From the NCBI RefSeq assembly GCF_002798405.1, contig NZ_PGGV01000033.1:239308-303307 (forward strand): a DNA stretch of 64,000 bases. The letters run 5' to 3'. The notes below the pieces were generated by a model, which saw only the letters and a program-made list of their open reading frames with translations, did not search any database and was not told where the DNA came from. Shown here in pieces: positions 35,497-44,492 of this stretch. The first letter of the stretch is position 1; the number at the start of each line of letters is the position of its first letter. The position numbers and the translations under genes are program-made. This stretch comes from Glycomyces xiaoerkulensis (GTDB lineage Bacteria > Actinomycetota > Actinomycetes > Mycobacteriales > Micromonosporaceae).

Positions 35497-35860
35497 TACA
35501 CCCGCATCGCCTCCGGATCGGCCTCGATCGCCCGTTTGTCGGGCCGCTGGACGGAAATGCCCATGCGTCGCAGCAGCTTGCCCATTCCCTGTTCGGTGAA
35601 GGAAACCTCGAACAGACGCTCGGAGAGCGCCACGACTTTCTTGCGGGGCCACAGCTTCCCGCCCAGATCGGGCTCGAAGTCCACGATCGATCCGACCAGC
35701 GCCTCGGACTCGCAAGCCGACAGCCGCGTCTGTTTGCCCGCCCTGCGACCGGGTCGACCCGAGACCGTCCCGGCTGCGCCGCCATCGGCGTAGCCGCGCT
35801 TCCAGTTCCGGATCGAACCAGGTGAGACGCCAATGATCCGGAGCGCCCCTCTGCATAAAG
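35496..35860 (-). pseudogene. IS630-like transposase, N-terminal DNA-binding fragment
   Basis: About 120 codons in one frame: LRIIGVSPGSIRNWKRGYAD, then a stretch to VALSERLFEVSFTEQGMGKL and ending DPEAMRV-stop. This is the helix-turn-helix and winged-helix region of IS630/Tc1-type transposases. The catalytic DDE domain is absent, because the frame stops at 35496 and a recombinase fragment begins. No clear start codon or inverted repeats were found. Treated as a dead remnant. Confidence 0.6.
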
Positions 35861-35956
35861 CCTCACCTCAATATTGGTCCGCCGGCGAGTGGGACCCCGA
35901 GCAGATGACGTCCGGCCCTGGACGGCAGGCTCATTGCTGAGGACCGGGCCGAATCA

Positions 35957-35968
35957 TATGGTGACGTG
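35957..35968 (+). promoter_or_regulatory. Predicted -10 box of a leaderless alpha/beta hydrolase transcript
   Basis: TATGGT (35957-35962) ends 6 nt before the ATG at 35969. The same hexamer and spacing occur before nuoA. Confidence 0.45.
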
Positions 35969-36838
35969 ATGGAGTTCGAGGAGATCGCCATCGCCACGGA
36001 CCGACTGGAATTCCCTGCGCTGGCGGTCGGAGAGGGCCCGGTCGTGGTGTGCTGGCACGGATTCCCTGATCATCCGGCCACCTTCGGGCCGCTGGCCGAG
36101 CGCCTGGTGGCCGCCGGGCGACGTGTCGTGGCCCCGTTCCTACGCGGCCATCATCGAGTGCACGCCGACGCCATGACCTACGCCGACGGTCTCACTCTGG
36201 CCGCAGACGCCGCCGCGGTGGCCCGTGTGCTGGACACCGACGGCGTCGACATGATCGGGCACGACATCGGAGCCGGAATGGTGGGCCGCGCGGCCGCCGC
36301 GTGGCCGGAGCTGGTCCGAAACGCCGTCACCATGGCAGTGCCGCCGCCTGCGGCCCTGCCCGGTCTGGTAGAAGATCCGGCCCAGTTGCAGCGGTTGTTC
36401 TACATGTTCCTGTTCCATGTCCCCGGGATCGGTGAGGCGACGCTGAATCTGAAACTCGTCGACTACCTGTGGGCGAACTGGTCTCCGGGCCTGGATCCGG
36501 GTGAGCACCGCGAGCGCGTCCACGCCCTGTACGAAGACCCTGCCCTGGTGGCCAACGCTCTGCGGATCTACCGCGCCAATTTCGACACCTCGCTGCACGA
36601 CCCGGAACTCACCGAGCTGGCCGCCACCGCCGAGGCGCCTGCGTCCATCCCCATGCTGGTGCTCGCCGGGGAGGATGACGGATGCATCCCGCCGCCGTCC
36701 TTCGCCGACGCCGAGGTCGGCCTCGCGCCCGGTTCCCGGGTCGAGATCCTGCCGGAGGCGGGGCACTTCATGCACCTGGACCGCCCCGACGAGACCGCGA
36801 GGATCGTCCTGGAATGGCTGCGGGAGCCGGGCGGCTGA
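35969..36838 (+). CDS. Alpha/beta hydrolase, epoxide hydrolase/haloalkane dehalogenase-like
   Basis: A soluble hydrolase, 289 aa from the ATG at 35969 (a GTG one codon earlier is possible). The nucleophile elbow reads MIGHDIGAGMV, so the nucleophile is Asp99 as in epoxide hydrolases and haloalkane dehalogenases, not Ser. HGFPDHP near residue 31 is the oxyanion loop, and His266 in EAGHFMH is the catalytic base. Substrate unknown. It stands between transposase fragments and a GlxA-like remnant, so it may be recently acquired cargo. Confidence 0.82.
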   Translation: MEFEEIAIATDRLEFPALAVGEGPVVVCWHGFPDHPATFGPLAERLVAAGRRVVAPFLRGHHRVHADAMTYADGLTLAADAAAVARVLDTDGVDMIGHDIGAGMVGRAAAAWPELVRNAVTMAVPPPAALPGLVEDPAQLQRLFYMFLFHVPGIGEATLNLKLVDYLWANWSPGLDPGEHRERVHALYEDPALVANALRIYRANFDTSLHDPELTELAATAEAPASIPMLVLAGEDDGCIPPPSFADAEVGLAPGSRVEILPEAGHFMHLDRPDETARIVLEWLREPGG

Positions 36839-36957
36839 GGAGCGGGTCATGCCGGGTCGTTCAGGACGGAGTCAAGTGCCACGAGGGCGCGATCTGAGTC
36901 CGGTCGTTTAGGCCCGGTTCGGTCTGGGTCCGCGGCACGTCCTGCTTCACAGTGGAC

Positions 36958-37053
36958 ATGCTTTTCGGCGTGAGTGAACGCGCCCCCGCAGATCGACGTG
37001 ATGCGCGAGCCTCGTGCCGCCGCGTCGCGGAGCGCGTCGAGCTCGGTTCCCAT
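36958..37053 (-). pseudogene. Fragment of a GlxA-type (DJ-1/PfpI-AraC) regulator
   Basis: Only about 30 codons are recognisable: MGTELDALRDAAARGSRITS followed by ICGGAFTHAE. This matches the nucleophile-elbow region of DJ-1/PfpI domains in GlxA-like AraC regulators. The flanking sequence on both sides does not continue the family. The stretch 36839-37190 holds nothing else I can support. Confidence 0.35.
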
Positions 37054-37191
37054 CACAGCCGGAGTCGGCCGGCCTCGGTCTGCGCGGCGATACCGGGTTC
37101 CGACCTTGGTCGCGGCCCCACGGAGAGCACCGAATGCGAATGGGCATGATCGGCCCATGGGCGAACCTCGATCCTCGACTCGGGCCCTGTC

Positions 37192-37545
37192 GTGAGGCGC
37201 CGTTCAGGTGCAATGCGCACCCACGACACCGCCGCCGGAATCCGGCAGATCCCCCGGCTGCTGGCCGAGTATGGCCTGTTCGCATTGGGCGACAAAGGCT
37301 ACGGCGGACTCGACCACGACCTGGTGATCACACTGATCAAGGGCAACGACAAGCCCGAGTGGCAAAAGGCCTACAACCGCCTGCATTCCCGCCTCTGCGG
37401 ACCCGGCGAGCGAATGTTCGCCCAGCTCAAAACCTGGTCGATCTTCGACCGCGTCCGCTGCGACCCGCACTGGTCACCCAGATCGCCAAAGCCATCCAAA
37501 GTCCTCAACAGCTACGAGCACAACTCAGATTGAAACGGGCTCATT
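37192..37545 (+). pseudogene. IS5-type transposase, C-terminal fragment with frameshift
   Basis: The frame reads RTHDTAAGIRQIPRLLAEYG, then LGDKGYGGLD and CGPGERMFAQLKTW to VRCDPHW, the C-terminal DDE part of IS5/DDE_Tnp_4 transposases, including the second Asp (DKGY) and catalytic Glu (GERMFAQLK). After about 37470 the match continues one frame over as VTQIAKAIQSPQQLRAQLRL. The N-terminal half is missing. Not functional. Confidence 0.65.
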
Positions 37546-37865
37546 GTGACCCAATGGTTCGACAGCCTCGCTCCTCTGGGGACTGCGTTCCAAGGCGCGA
37601 CGCCGACCTCCCACGAGCCGCCATCCCAGATCGTGCTCGGCTCTTCTTGAAGCGGTCGTCCTTGGTGATCAAGCGATTGCCCTCTGTGCTGGGGCGGCGT
37701 CTCGGCTCATACAGGGCCCTAGCCCAGCCTCAGAGCTCGGCCGACGGCAGATGCCTGCTGCGATCGAGGCGACCTGCTGAACGAGGAGTTCCCGGTCAGT
37801 CGGGTGTTTAGGGGGGCGGTGACCCGGGCACCTGGCGGTGACGATCGAGGCGAGAGGCGAGTGCG
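37546..37865. other. Gap with no supported gene
   Basis: No open reading frame with coding character was found on either strand. It probably contains the ruined end of the IS5-like element and the promoter of the alcohol dehydrogenase. Confidence 0.4.
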
Positions 37866-39077
37866 ATGAAGGCTGTTGTGTGGCACGGGGTCGGGGACAT
37901 CCGCTTGGATGAGGTGCCCGATCCGAAGATTCTGGAACCGAGTGATGCGATCATCCGGATCGTGCGCAGCGCGATTTGCGGTACGGACCTGCACATGGTG
38001 CGTGGTGCCATGCCTGGCATGGTCGAGGGCACGATTCTCGGTCACGAGGCGGTCGGTGTAGTCGAGGAAGTCGGGCGGGAGGTGCGGGGGTACAGGCCTG
38101 GTGACCGTGTGGTGGTGCCCTCCACGATCGGTTGTGGTACGTGTGCGTACTGCCGGGCCGGCTACTACGCGCAGTGCGACGCCTCCAACCCGAATGGCCC
38201 GTCCGCGGGCACGTGCTTCTTCGGCGGGCCGAAATCGACCGGACCGGTGGACGGGTTGCAGGCCGAGTACGCGCGCGTGCCGTATGCGATGACCAGTCTG
38301 GTACGGATCCCGGACGCGGTGACCGACGACCAGGCGATCCTGGTGTCCGACATCTTCCCCACCGCCTGGTTCGGTTCGAAGCTCGCCGAAGTCGGCGACG
38401 GGGACAGCGTGCTGGTGCTGGGTGCGGGGGCGGTGGGCCAGTTCGCCATCGCCTCGGCCAAGCGGCAGGGCGCCGGGCGGGTGTTCGCCGTCGATGGGAT
38501 CGCCTCCCGCCTGGACAGGGCGCGAGAGCAGAACGCCGAGGCGATCGATTTCAACCATGAGGACCCGGTGGCGGTGATCAAGGAACTCACCGGTGGGATC
38601 GGCGTCGATCGTGTTATCGAGGCCGTGGGCATCGACGCACAGCGCCCGAAGTCGGGACCGGCCGCCGCGCAGGTCGGCCACGAGGTGGAGCGCTTCGAGG
38701 AGGAGCGGCGACAGGCTGCGCCCGACGCGGATCCCAGCGGAGACCGGTGGGTGCCCGGCGACGCGCCAAGCCTGTCCGTCGAATGGGCCGTAGAGGCGGT
38801 GGCCAAGGCCGGCAGCATCGGTATCGTCGGCGTCTTCCCTCCCGGTTTCAAGAGTTTCCCGATCGGCGCGGCGATGAACAAGAACCTCACCGTGAAGATG
38901 GGCAACTGCAACCACCGCCGCTACCTGCCTGGGCTACTCGACCTCGTGCTGACCGGCACGGTTGACCCGACCGCGTTCATCACTCAGCACGAGCGGCCCA
39001 CCGACGCCATCGAGGCATACGAGACGTTCGACCGGCGCCAAGACGGCTGGCTCAAGACCGTCCTGGATGTTGCTTAG
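37866..39077 (+). CDS. Zinc-dependent alcohol dehydrogenase (MDR family)
   Basis: An NAD(P)-dependent oxidoreductase, 403 aa. The catalytic zinc site has Cys38 in SAICGTDLH, His60-Glu61 in GHEAVGVV; the structural zinc site is Cys90, Cys93, Cys96 and Cys104. The nucleotide-binding turn is LVLGAGAVGQFA. The long insertion with DADPSGDRWVPGD after residue 260 is typical of the formaldehyde dehydrogenase-like branch, so an aldehyde or small alcohol is likely. It sits alone in the island beside the P450 relic; a shared substrate is a guess. Confidence 0.88.
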   Translation: MKAVVWHGVGDIRLDEVPDPKILEPSDAIIRIVRSAICGTDLHMVRGAMPGMVEGTILGHEAVGVVEEVGREVRGYRPGDRVVVPSTIGCGTCAYCRAGYYAQCDASNPNGPSAGTCFFGGPKSTGPVDGLQAEYARVPYAMTSLVRIPDAVTDDQAILVSDIFPTAWFGSKLAEVGDGDSVLVLGAGAVGQFAIASAKRQGAGRVFAVDGIASRLDRAREQNAEAIDFNHEDPVAVIKELTGGIGVDRVIEAVGIDAQRPKSGPAAAQVGHEVERFEEERRQAAPDADPSGDRWVPGDAPSLSVEWAVEAVAKAGSIGIVGVFPPGFKSFPIGAAMNKNLTVKMGNCNHRRYLPGLLDLVLTGTVDPTAFITQHERPTDAIEAYETFDRRQDGWLKTVLDVA

Positions 39078-39189
39078 CCTATAAGGCATCTGTCGGCCCG
39101 GATTCGACATGAACGGCGCTTCGGTGCTGACCGGAGTACTGAGGCGCCCGAATACGCCGGCGGGCTAGGAACGCGTGCCGCGACTGCGG

Positions 39190-40302
39190 TCAGGCCGCCC
39201 AACGTGGACCTCCATTGCCGATGGCAGGAGGACATCGGACCCTCGTCGCCTCGCCGCCGCGGGTGATCGAGCCGAACTCGCCGCTCTCCGTGCGGTGTCG
39301 TGACCGTTGCGAGGTCGAATCACCCCAGATGGCGGCGTCCGGGCGATCTGGCGACGCACGGGGGAACGGTGGAACGGCTGGGCGATCGGGTTCCTTCCAG
39401 ATCCGCGGATCGTGATTGGTGCCGTACAGGTCGAGCAGGACCCACCGGCCCGCCGGGAACCGATGGCCGTGCCATTCGCTCTCGGCTCGAGCCCGGGCGA
39501 GCAGGAACGGAAAGAACGGGTAGTACCGCCGTACCTCTTGGACGAACGGCTCCGCATCGGTGCCCTCCCGGAGGCGACGCTGCCATACCGGATGGTTATG
39601 CAGCGCATGAGCGACGAGGACGAGGTAGACCGCGATGGCCACGGTTGGCCGTAGCAGATTCAACACCTCCACCGCCGCCACGGTCGGCGGCAACAGCTTG
39701 CCGTCCAGCTCGCGATGTCGGGCGATGACGTCGACGGCGGATCCGGGCGGCGGGTCGAGACGACCGGTGCGGATCGCCTCAACCAGGCTCTCGATCCACC
39801 GCTCCGCCGAGTTCCGAGCGCGACGTGACCGGCGATGCAAGATCCCGATCGACCCGGCGTGTTGGAACATCGCAACCAGCTCCGATGTGCGTCGGTCCAC
39901 GTAGAGGACAACGGGCCCATTCGACGCCCACCGTGCGGCCTCGTCGGACCAGCGGCCGATTACCGCATCCGAGAGCCGATCGATCTCTTCCGCGGTTGTC
40001 AGCGAGCGGAACATCTGCTTGCGGTGGCGATGCGCGGGGCCGTCCAGGCTCTGGACGCCGCCTTTCCCGAACAGCGTCCTCTGAAGCCTGGACGGGGCCG
40101 AGCCGGCACGCACGAACCGATCGCGATCGTAGAAGCAACCGGCGGCCTCAGGTCCGGTCATGCAGATCGCCTGCCGAAGCAGGAATCTGGTCTCGAACAG
40201 ATCCGAGCGGTGACGGCGACAGTGCTGGGAGATATAACCGTACGGGTCGCGCATCAACGCCAATGTGCTATCGGGAACCCGCTCACGCGGCATTTTGCGC
40301 AT
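39190..40302 (-). pseudogene. CYP152-like cytochrome P450 peroxygenase, probably damaged
   Basis: The N-terminus (MPRERVPDSTLALMRDPYGY) and GKGGVQSLDGPAHRHRKQMF match the CYP152 fatty-acid peroxygenases, as does the I-helix region LLRPTVAIAVYLVLVAHALH with the hallmark Arg. Two defects are visible. About 20-25 residues are missing after VVLYV, where relatives have a conserved segment. After DPRIWKEPDR the normal PERF segment is lost and the haem loop reads GGEATRVRCPPAIG, where relatives have HRCPGE. A Cys remains but the loop is abnormal. The ATG at 40302 has GGAAGG upstream. 370 aa versus about 420 for intact members. Confidence 0.65.
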
Positions 40303-40716
40303 CCGTCATCCTTCCCGGTGGCCACCGTCTTCGCCTCGTCGGCCTTGACTACCCGCGGCCGATCCTTGTGAACCACCGGAGGCAGCCGGCCGGACTGGCT
40401 GTGGGAGCGCTCCGCAGCGGGACGCTGTTCGCGGCTCAGGCTCCAAGCCGAGGGGAGAGCGATTGAGTAATGGAGCGGGACGCCGCATTGGGGAAGGCCG
40501 CCACGATGCCGAACCCCAAAATCGATGGCGGAACCAGGACCGCTTGTCGATACTGTAGTCCTCTTGCCGCTCTGTGCCCTTGTGCGCGGCCGCCGCGCCC
40601 CGCCGAGCGCCTGCTGCGGGAATCAGTCAGGGCCGGGTCGGCGCCGGGTATCCACGGTGAGCGTCCCGTCGAGCCCCCCGAAGGTGCAGGCGGTCCGACC
40701 GACCGCCCCGCTCGCT
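40303..40716. other. Gap with no supported gene
   Basis: About 410 bp between the P450 gene and a small leftward gene. Short frames exist but none has coding character. On the minus strand TACAGT near 40550 could be a -10 box for the P450 gene. Confidence 0.35.
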
Positions 40717-41064
40717 TCAGGCCCGTCTGAGGGCGCGTTCGAGCTCATCCTTATTCATCTTCGAGCGACCCGTGACGCCTTTGCGCTTGGCGTCCTCGTA
40801 GAGCTGCTCCTTGGTGCGGCCCTGCGGTCCGGTCCGCTTGCCCGAGCGCCGACCGCCGCGCTTGTAGGCGGACCGGTCCTCGGTCGAGGTCTCGCTGGCC
40901 CGCCGGGACTCGCCGGCCTGGGCGCGCTGCTTGTTCACGGTGCGCGCGGCGATCTCCTCGGCCCGCTCGCGCGAGGTGCCCCGCTCGATGGACTGGTCCC
41001 TGATGCTCTCGTACTGCCGCTCTTCCTTCTTCGACCACTGGTCCCGCGGATTCCGCCGTGGCAT
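40717..41064 (-). CDS. Small basic protein of the 'plasmid stabilization' type
   Basis: 115 aa, highly charged, of unknown role; relatives in actinobacteria are usually labelled plasmid stabilization proteins without proof. The body is rich in Arg/Glu (SKKEERQYESIRDQSIERGT), and the C-terminus GRTKEQLYEDAKRKGVTGRS continuing with KMNKDELERAL resembles a SAP/Rho-N-like nucleic-acid-binding helix pair. A strong GGAGGTGAC lies just before the ATG. No parA, replication gene or partner is nearby. Confidence 0.75.
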   Translation of the reverse strand: MPRRNPRDQWSKKEERQYESIRDQSIERGTSRERAEEIAARTVNKQRAQAGESRRASETSTEDRSAYKRGGRRSGKRTGPQGRTKEQLYEDAKRKGVTGRSKMNKDELERALRRA

Positions 41065-41530
41065 GGCCTGTCACCTCCGGTTGAGGGCCGCTCCTGGAAC
41101 GGACTGCCTGCTAGAAGCGTTCCCCGGTCGGGGCGGTGGAAACCTCGCGGGGCTATGCGGGAACGCCTGCCACGGCCCGCTCCCAACAGCGGTGCCGGGG
41201 GATCTCGGCGGTCGAGGCATCGAAGCACTCCTCGGCCAGATTCTCGCCGACTCCGTCGGCAGCGATGGGACAGGCCGTGGCGGCGAAGCGGGCTTCGACG
41301 CCGCCGCCCGCGCACAGCCGGTCAACCTGGAGCCGAATCCGGCGACGGGCCAGAGATGCTCGGCTCCCGGTTGCAAACGGGCGGCCCCGTTCCTCAGGAG
41401 TCGTGCTCGCCGAGCGGGAGTGTTCTAGCCGGCAAGGCGGTCGCAGTCAATCTGGGGTGTACCTATTTGCGTCCTCGTCGGCACCTCCCGTCGGGCGAGC
41501 ATGGGTGTTGTCGCCGGTGGGTAACCGATC
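41065..41530. other. Gap with no supported gene upstream of the FUSC gene
   Basis: 466 bp with several overlapping short frames, none with coding bias or a ribosome site. Nothing recognised. Confidence 0.35.
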
Positions 41531-42658
41531 GTGGTGGAATCTCGCATGCTGCGCCTGCCGCGGCGCGCGTTCGAGGCTCTTTTCGACGAGGTGCGCCGCG
41601 CCGGCTCTTGGGTCCGCGAGCTGGCGCGATCCGACGGTTCGGCCCGCCGCACGCTGGCCCAGACGCTCAAGGCCACCGGTGCGGCGATCCTGGCCTGGTG
41701 GATCGCCGCCGAAGCGCTCGAGTTGACGATGCCGTACGTCGCCCCGCTGGTGGCGATGATCATGGTCCGCGACACCGTCTACTGGTCGATACTGTCGGGT
41801 CTCCAGCAGGTGGCGGCCGTGGCGATCGGCCTGACGTTTGCATACGGCGCACTGGCCCTGACCGAGTCGACCACGGCGGCGCTGGCCTTGGCGCTGCCTC
41901 TCACGCTGCTGATCGGCCGGTCCTACCGACTGGACGACCAAGGCATCTACGCGCCGTTCGCCGCCCTGTTCCTGCTCACGCTCAACCAGCCCGAACAGGA
42001 ATACCTGCGATGGCGGCTGCTCGAGACCGTGCTGGGGGCAGGCATCGGCACCCTGGTGAACCTGTCGGTGCTGCCGCCGGTGCACATCGGCAAGGGCAAG
42101 TCGCACCGTCGCCACGTCGCCGCATCGACCGCCGGAATCCTCCGCGACCTCGCGGCCGGCCTGCGCGAGGGCTTCGGCCGCGAGTGGGCCCTGGAGTGGG
42201 TCACCCGCGCATCGGAGCTGGACGACCGGATCTCGAACCTGCGCGCGACCCTGCGTGAGGGCCGCCGGAGCCTGTGGTTGAACCCACGATGGCCGTACCG
42301 GCGCCACGGGGACGCAGTCGACAGCGATTTCCACGCCGCCGACCGGCTGAGCCTGGCCGCCGAGTCAGTCCAGACCATCACCGACATCCTCGGCAATGCC
42401 AGCCGCGACGACATGCCCGACCACGCGCTGGGCCGGGAGTTCGCCGAGCGCTACGCGCGGTTCCTTGACCTGCTGGCGGACGCGATTCCGGACGCGGTCT
42501 TCGGCGAGTACGACCCGTCGATGTCACAGGAGGTCATGTCGGCGTTCGGCGAACTCGAGGCCGTGCTCGACGGGGTGGTCGACCGTGTCCCCGACGCCGA
42601 GATGCGCGGCGCGCTGCTGCTGGCCGCCCGGCAACTGCTCCACGACCTCGCCGAATGA
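41531..42658 (+). CDS. FUSC-family membrane protein (aromatic acid exporter-like)
   Basis: An inner-membrane protein, 375 aa. About six hydrophobic helices lie between residues 40 and 180 (for example LAWWIAAEALELTMPYVAPL and VAAVAIGLTFAYGALAL), followed by a long soluble helical C-terminus of about 190 residues. PYVAPLVAMIMVRDTVY corresponds to the FUSC core motif. Members export aromatic acids or stress compounds; the substrate here is unknown. A GTG at 41531 or an ATG at 41546 could start it. No membrane-fusion partner is adjacent. Confidence 0.8.
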   Translation: MVESRMLRLPRRAFEALFDEVRRAGSWVRELARSDGSARRTLAQTLKATGAAILAWWIAAEALELTMPYVAPLVAMIMVRDTVYWSILSGLQQVAAVAIGLTFAYGALALTESTTAALALALPLTLLIGRSYRLDDQGIYAPFAALFLLTLNQPEQEYLRWRLLETVLGAGIGTLVNLSVLPPVHIGKGKSHRRHVAASTAGILRDLAAGLREGFGREWALEWVTRASELDDRISNLRATLREGRRSLWLNPRWPYRRHGDAVDSDFHAADRLSLAAESVQTITDILGNASRDDMPDHALGREFAERYARFLDLLADAIPDAVFGEYDPSMSQEVMSAFGELEAVLDGVVDRVPDAEMRGALLLAARQLLHDLAE

Positions 42659-42810
42659 ACGAGAAGTAGCCTCTCGGTGGACGGGGTGCGGGAGCCGGCT
42701 GTTCCGACCTGCCGCAGCCTCCGGGGTCGCGGCGCGGCCTTCGGCGGAAGCCCACCGGCCACGGTCTCCCCGGCTCCGCACCTCACGCTCCGCGCCGGGC
42801 TCCATCCGAT

Positions 42811-42870
42811 GTTATCGACGATAACGAATATTGGGGTGCAATGGTTCGCACTTGTGTTATCGTTGATATC
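42811..42870. promoter_or_regulatory. Two operator-like palindromes upstream of the SDR gene
   Basis: GTTATCG-A-CGATAAC (42811-42825) is a perfect odd-length palindrome, and GTTATCG-T-TGATATC (42856-42870) is a degraded second copy. Their centres are 45 bp apart in an AT-rich stretch 120-180 bp before the SDR start. They look like sites for a TetR- or MarR-type repressor, but no regulator gene is adjacent. Confidence 0.6.
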
Positions 42871-42988
42871 GAGATGCTGATTCCATTGATCCGGAAGCAG
42901 TCGTGGAGGCGATGGGTCCTCCCGTGCCGGTGGCGCCACCGGTCGCTCTTCCGGGCGCACCACGATCCACATCGCGAAGGAGACGGAC

Positions 42989-43726
42989 ATGGACACCAAT
43001 GACACGCGCGTCGCCCTGGTCACGGGCGGTTCCGGCGGCATCGGCAAGGCCGTCGTGGAGAAGCTCGCCGCCGACGGGTACGCGGTCGCGGTCCACTTCG
43101 CCGGCAACCGGGACGGGGCCGAGACCCTCGCGACCGGGATCACTGGCGAGGGCGGCCGCGCGATCGCCGTCGGCGGCGACGTCGCCGAAGAGAACGCCAT
43201 GGCCGCCGTGTTCGACGCGGTCGAGTCCGCCTTCGGCGGTCTCGACGTCGTGGTGAACACCGCGGGCGTCATGGTCCTGTCGCCCGTCGCCACCATGGAC
43301 CTGGCCGAACTCGATCGGATGCACCGCACGAACATCCGCGGCGCCTTCGTCGTCTCCCAGCTCGCCGCCAACCGGGTGCGCTCCGGCGGGGCGATCATCA
43401 ACTTCTCCACGTCGGTCACGCGCGCGCAGCTTCCGACCTACGGCGCCTACGCCGCTTCGAAGGCCGCCGTCGAGGGCCTCACCCTCGTTCTCGCCCGCGA
43501 GCTGCGCGGCAAGGACATCACCGCGAACACCGTGGCCCCCGGCCCCACCGCCACGCCCCTGTTCCTGGAGGGCAAGAGCGAAGAGCTCATCGACCAGATC
43601 GCCTCCATGAACCCGATGAACCGGCTCGGCACGCCCGAGGACGTCGCCGAGGCCGTCGCGTTCCTCGCCGGGCCCGCCCGCTGGGTCAACGGCCAGACGA
43701 TATTCACCAACGGCGGCATGGCCTGA
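42989..43726 (+). CDS. SDR family oxidoreductase
   Basis: An NAD(P)H-dependent short-chain dehydrogenase, 245 aa. The cofactor motif TGGSGGIGK (12-20), the NTAG motif, the catalytic Ser region FSTSVT and Tyr/Lys in YAASK are all intact. The C-terminus WVNGQTIFTNGGMA is typical of 3-ketoacyl reductase-like SDRs. A Shine-Dalgarno GAAGGAGA lies before the ATG. Expression is probably controlled through the palindromes upstream. Substrate unknown. Confidence 0.9.
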   Translation: MDTNDTRVALVTGGSGGIGKAVVEKLAADGYAVAVHFAGNRDGAETLATGITGEGGRAIAVGGDVAEENAMAAVFDAVESAFGGLDVVVNTAGVMVLSPVATMDLAELDRMHRTNIRGAFVVSQLAANRVRSGGAIINFSTSVTRAQLPTYGAYAASKAAVEGLTLVLARELRGKDITANTVAPGPTATPLFLEGKSEELIDQIASMNPMNRLGTPEDVAEAVAFLAGPARWVNGQTIFTNGGMA

Positions 43727-43988
43727 GCAGGACTCGGCGTCGCATCCGGTGCCGCGCCCTCCCCGGCGCAGGAGGCCCCGGAGGCCGGGTTCGGGCGAAT
43801 CGCATACAGACGCCCTCGGGAGCGAATAGCGTGGGCTTCTACGGAGCTCGCTCCGGTTCACCGCACGGCCCCGCAGTACGCCGCGCCGTGCGCGGAACCG
43901 GGCCGGCCGACTCGCCCGCCCTCGTGAAGACCGAACCGGCGACGCGCACCGCGCCGCCGGCGCATCGCGATCCGACAAGGAGACCTTC

Positions 43989-44393
43989 ATGACGCTCGTG
44001 GACGACATGATCCGGACCTACCCGGCCGACCTCGGCAACGTCGACCGCCGGAAACTCGCCGACTGCATCAAGGAATGCTTCGCGTGCGCGCAGGCGTGCA
44101 CCGCCTGCGCCGACTCGTGCCTCAGCGAGCAGGACGTCGCAGCCCTGGCCAAGTGCATCCGCACCAATCTCGACTGCGCCGACGTGTGCTTCGCCACCGG
44201 CCAGGTCCTCTCGCGCCACACCGGATACGACGCCAACCTCACCCGCGCGGTCCTCGAAGCCTGCGCCACGGCCTGCAAGTCCTGCGCCGACGTCTGCCGG
44301 GAGCACGAGGCCATGGACCACTGTGCGAGCTGCGCCTTCGAATGCCGCAACTGCGAGCAGGCCTGCCGGGAGCTCCTCGACGCCCTCGGCTGA
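43989..44393 (+). CDS. Four-helix-bundle copper-binding protein (Csp3-like)
   Basis: A cytosolic copper store, 134 aa. It has 18 cysteines, many in CxxxC spacing along four predicted helices (for example DCIKECFACAQACTACADSC and EACATACKSCADVC), as in the Csp/DUF326 family where Cys side chains in the core bind many Cu(I) ions. No Tat or Sec signal is present, which points to Csp3 rather than the exported Csp1. AAGGAGA precedes the ATG. No copper regulator or exporter is adjacent. Confidence 0.88.
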   Translation: MTLVDDMIRTYPADLGNVDRRKLADCIKECFACAQACTACADSCLSEQDVAALAKCIRTNLDCADVCFATGQVLSRHTGYDANLTRAVLEACATACKSCADVCREHEAMDHCASCAFECRNCEQACRELLDALG

Positions 44394-44424
44394 CCGCCGG
44401 ACCCCGCCGACGCCCCGGACCGCA

Positions 44425-44450
44425 ACGCCGCGTGCCTCACCCCGCGGCGT
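44425..44450 (+). terminator. Possible terminator after the copper-binding gene
   Basis: ACGCCGCG (44425-44432) and CGCGGCGT (44443-44450) form a hairpin with a 10-nt loop, nested in a larger inverted repeat from 44401 to 44460. There is no T-tract. Confidence 0.4.
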
Positions 44451-44480
44451 CGGCGGGGGTCGGCGTTGCACCGCCGACCC

Positions 44481-44492
44481 TAAGATGGCGCC
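44481..44492 (+). promoter_or_regulatory. Predicted -10 box of a leaderless lprG transcript
   Basis: TAAGAT (44481-44486) ends 6 nt before the ATG at 44493. Confidence 0.5.

Noticed and set aside
35027..35866. A 279-codon minus-strand gene running into tRNA-Arg
   Set aside because: It reads through the antisense of the tRNA and terminator and mixes frames of the transposase and recombinase remnants.
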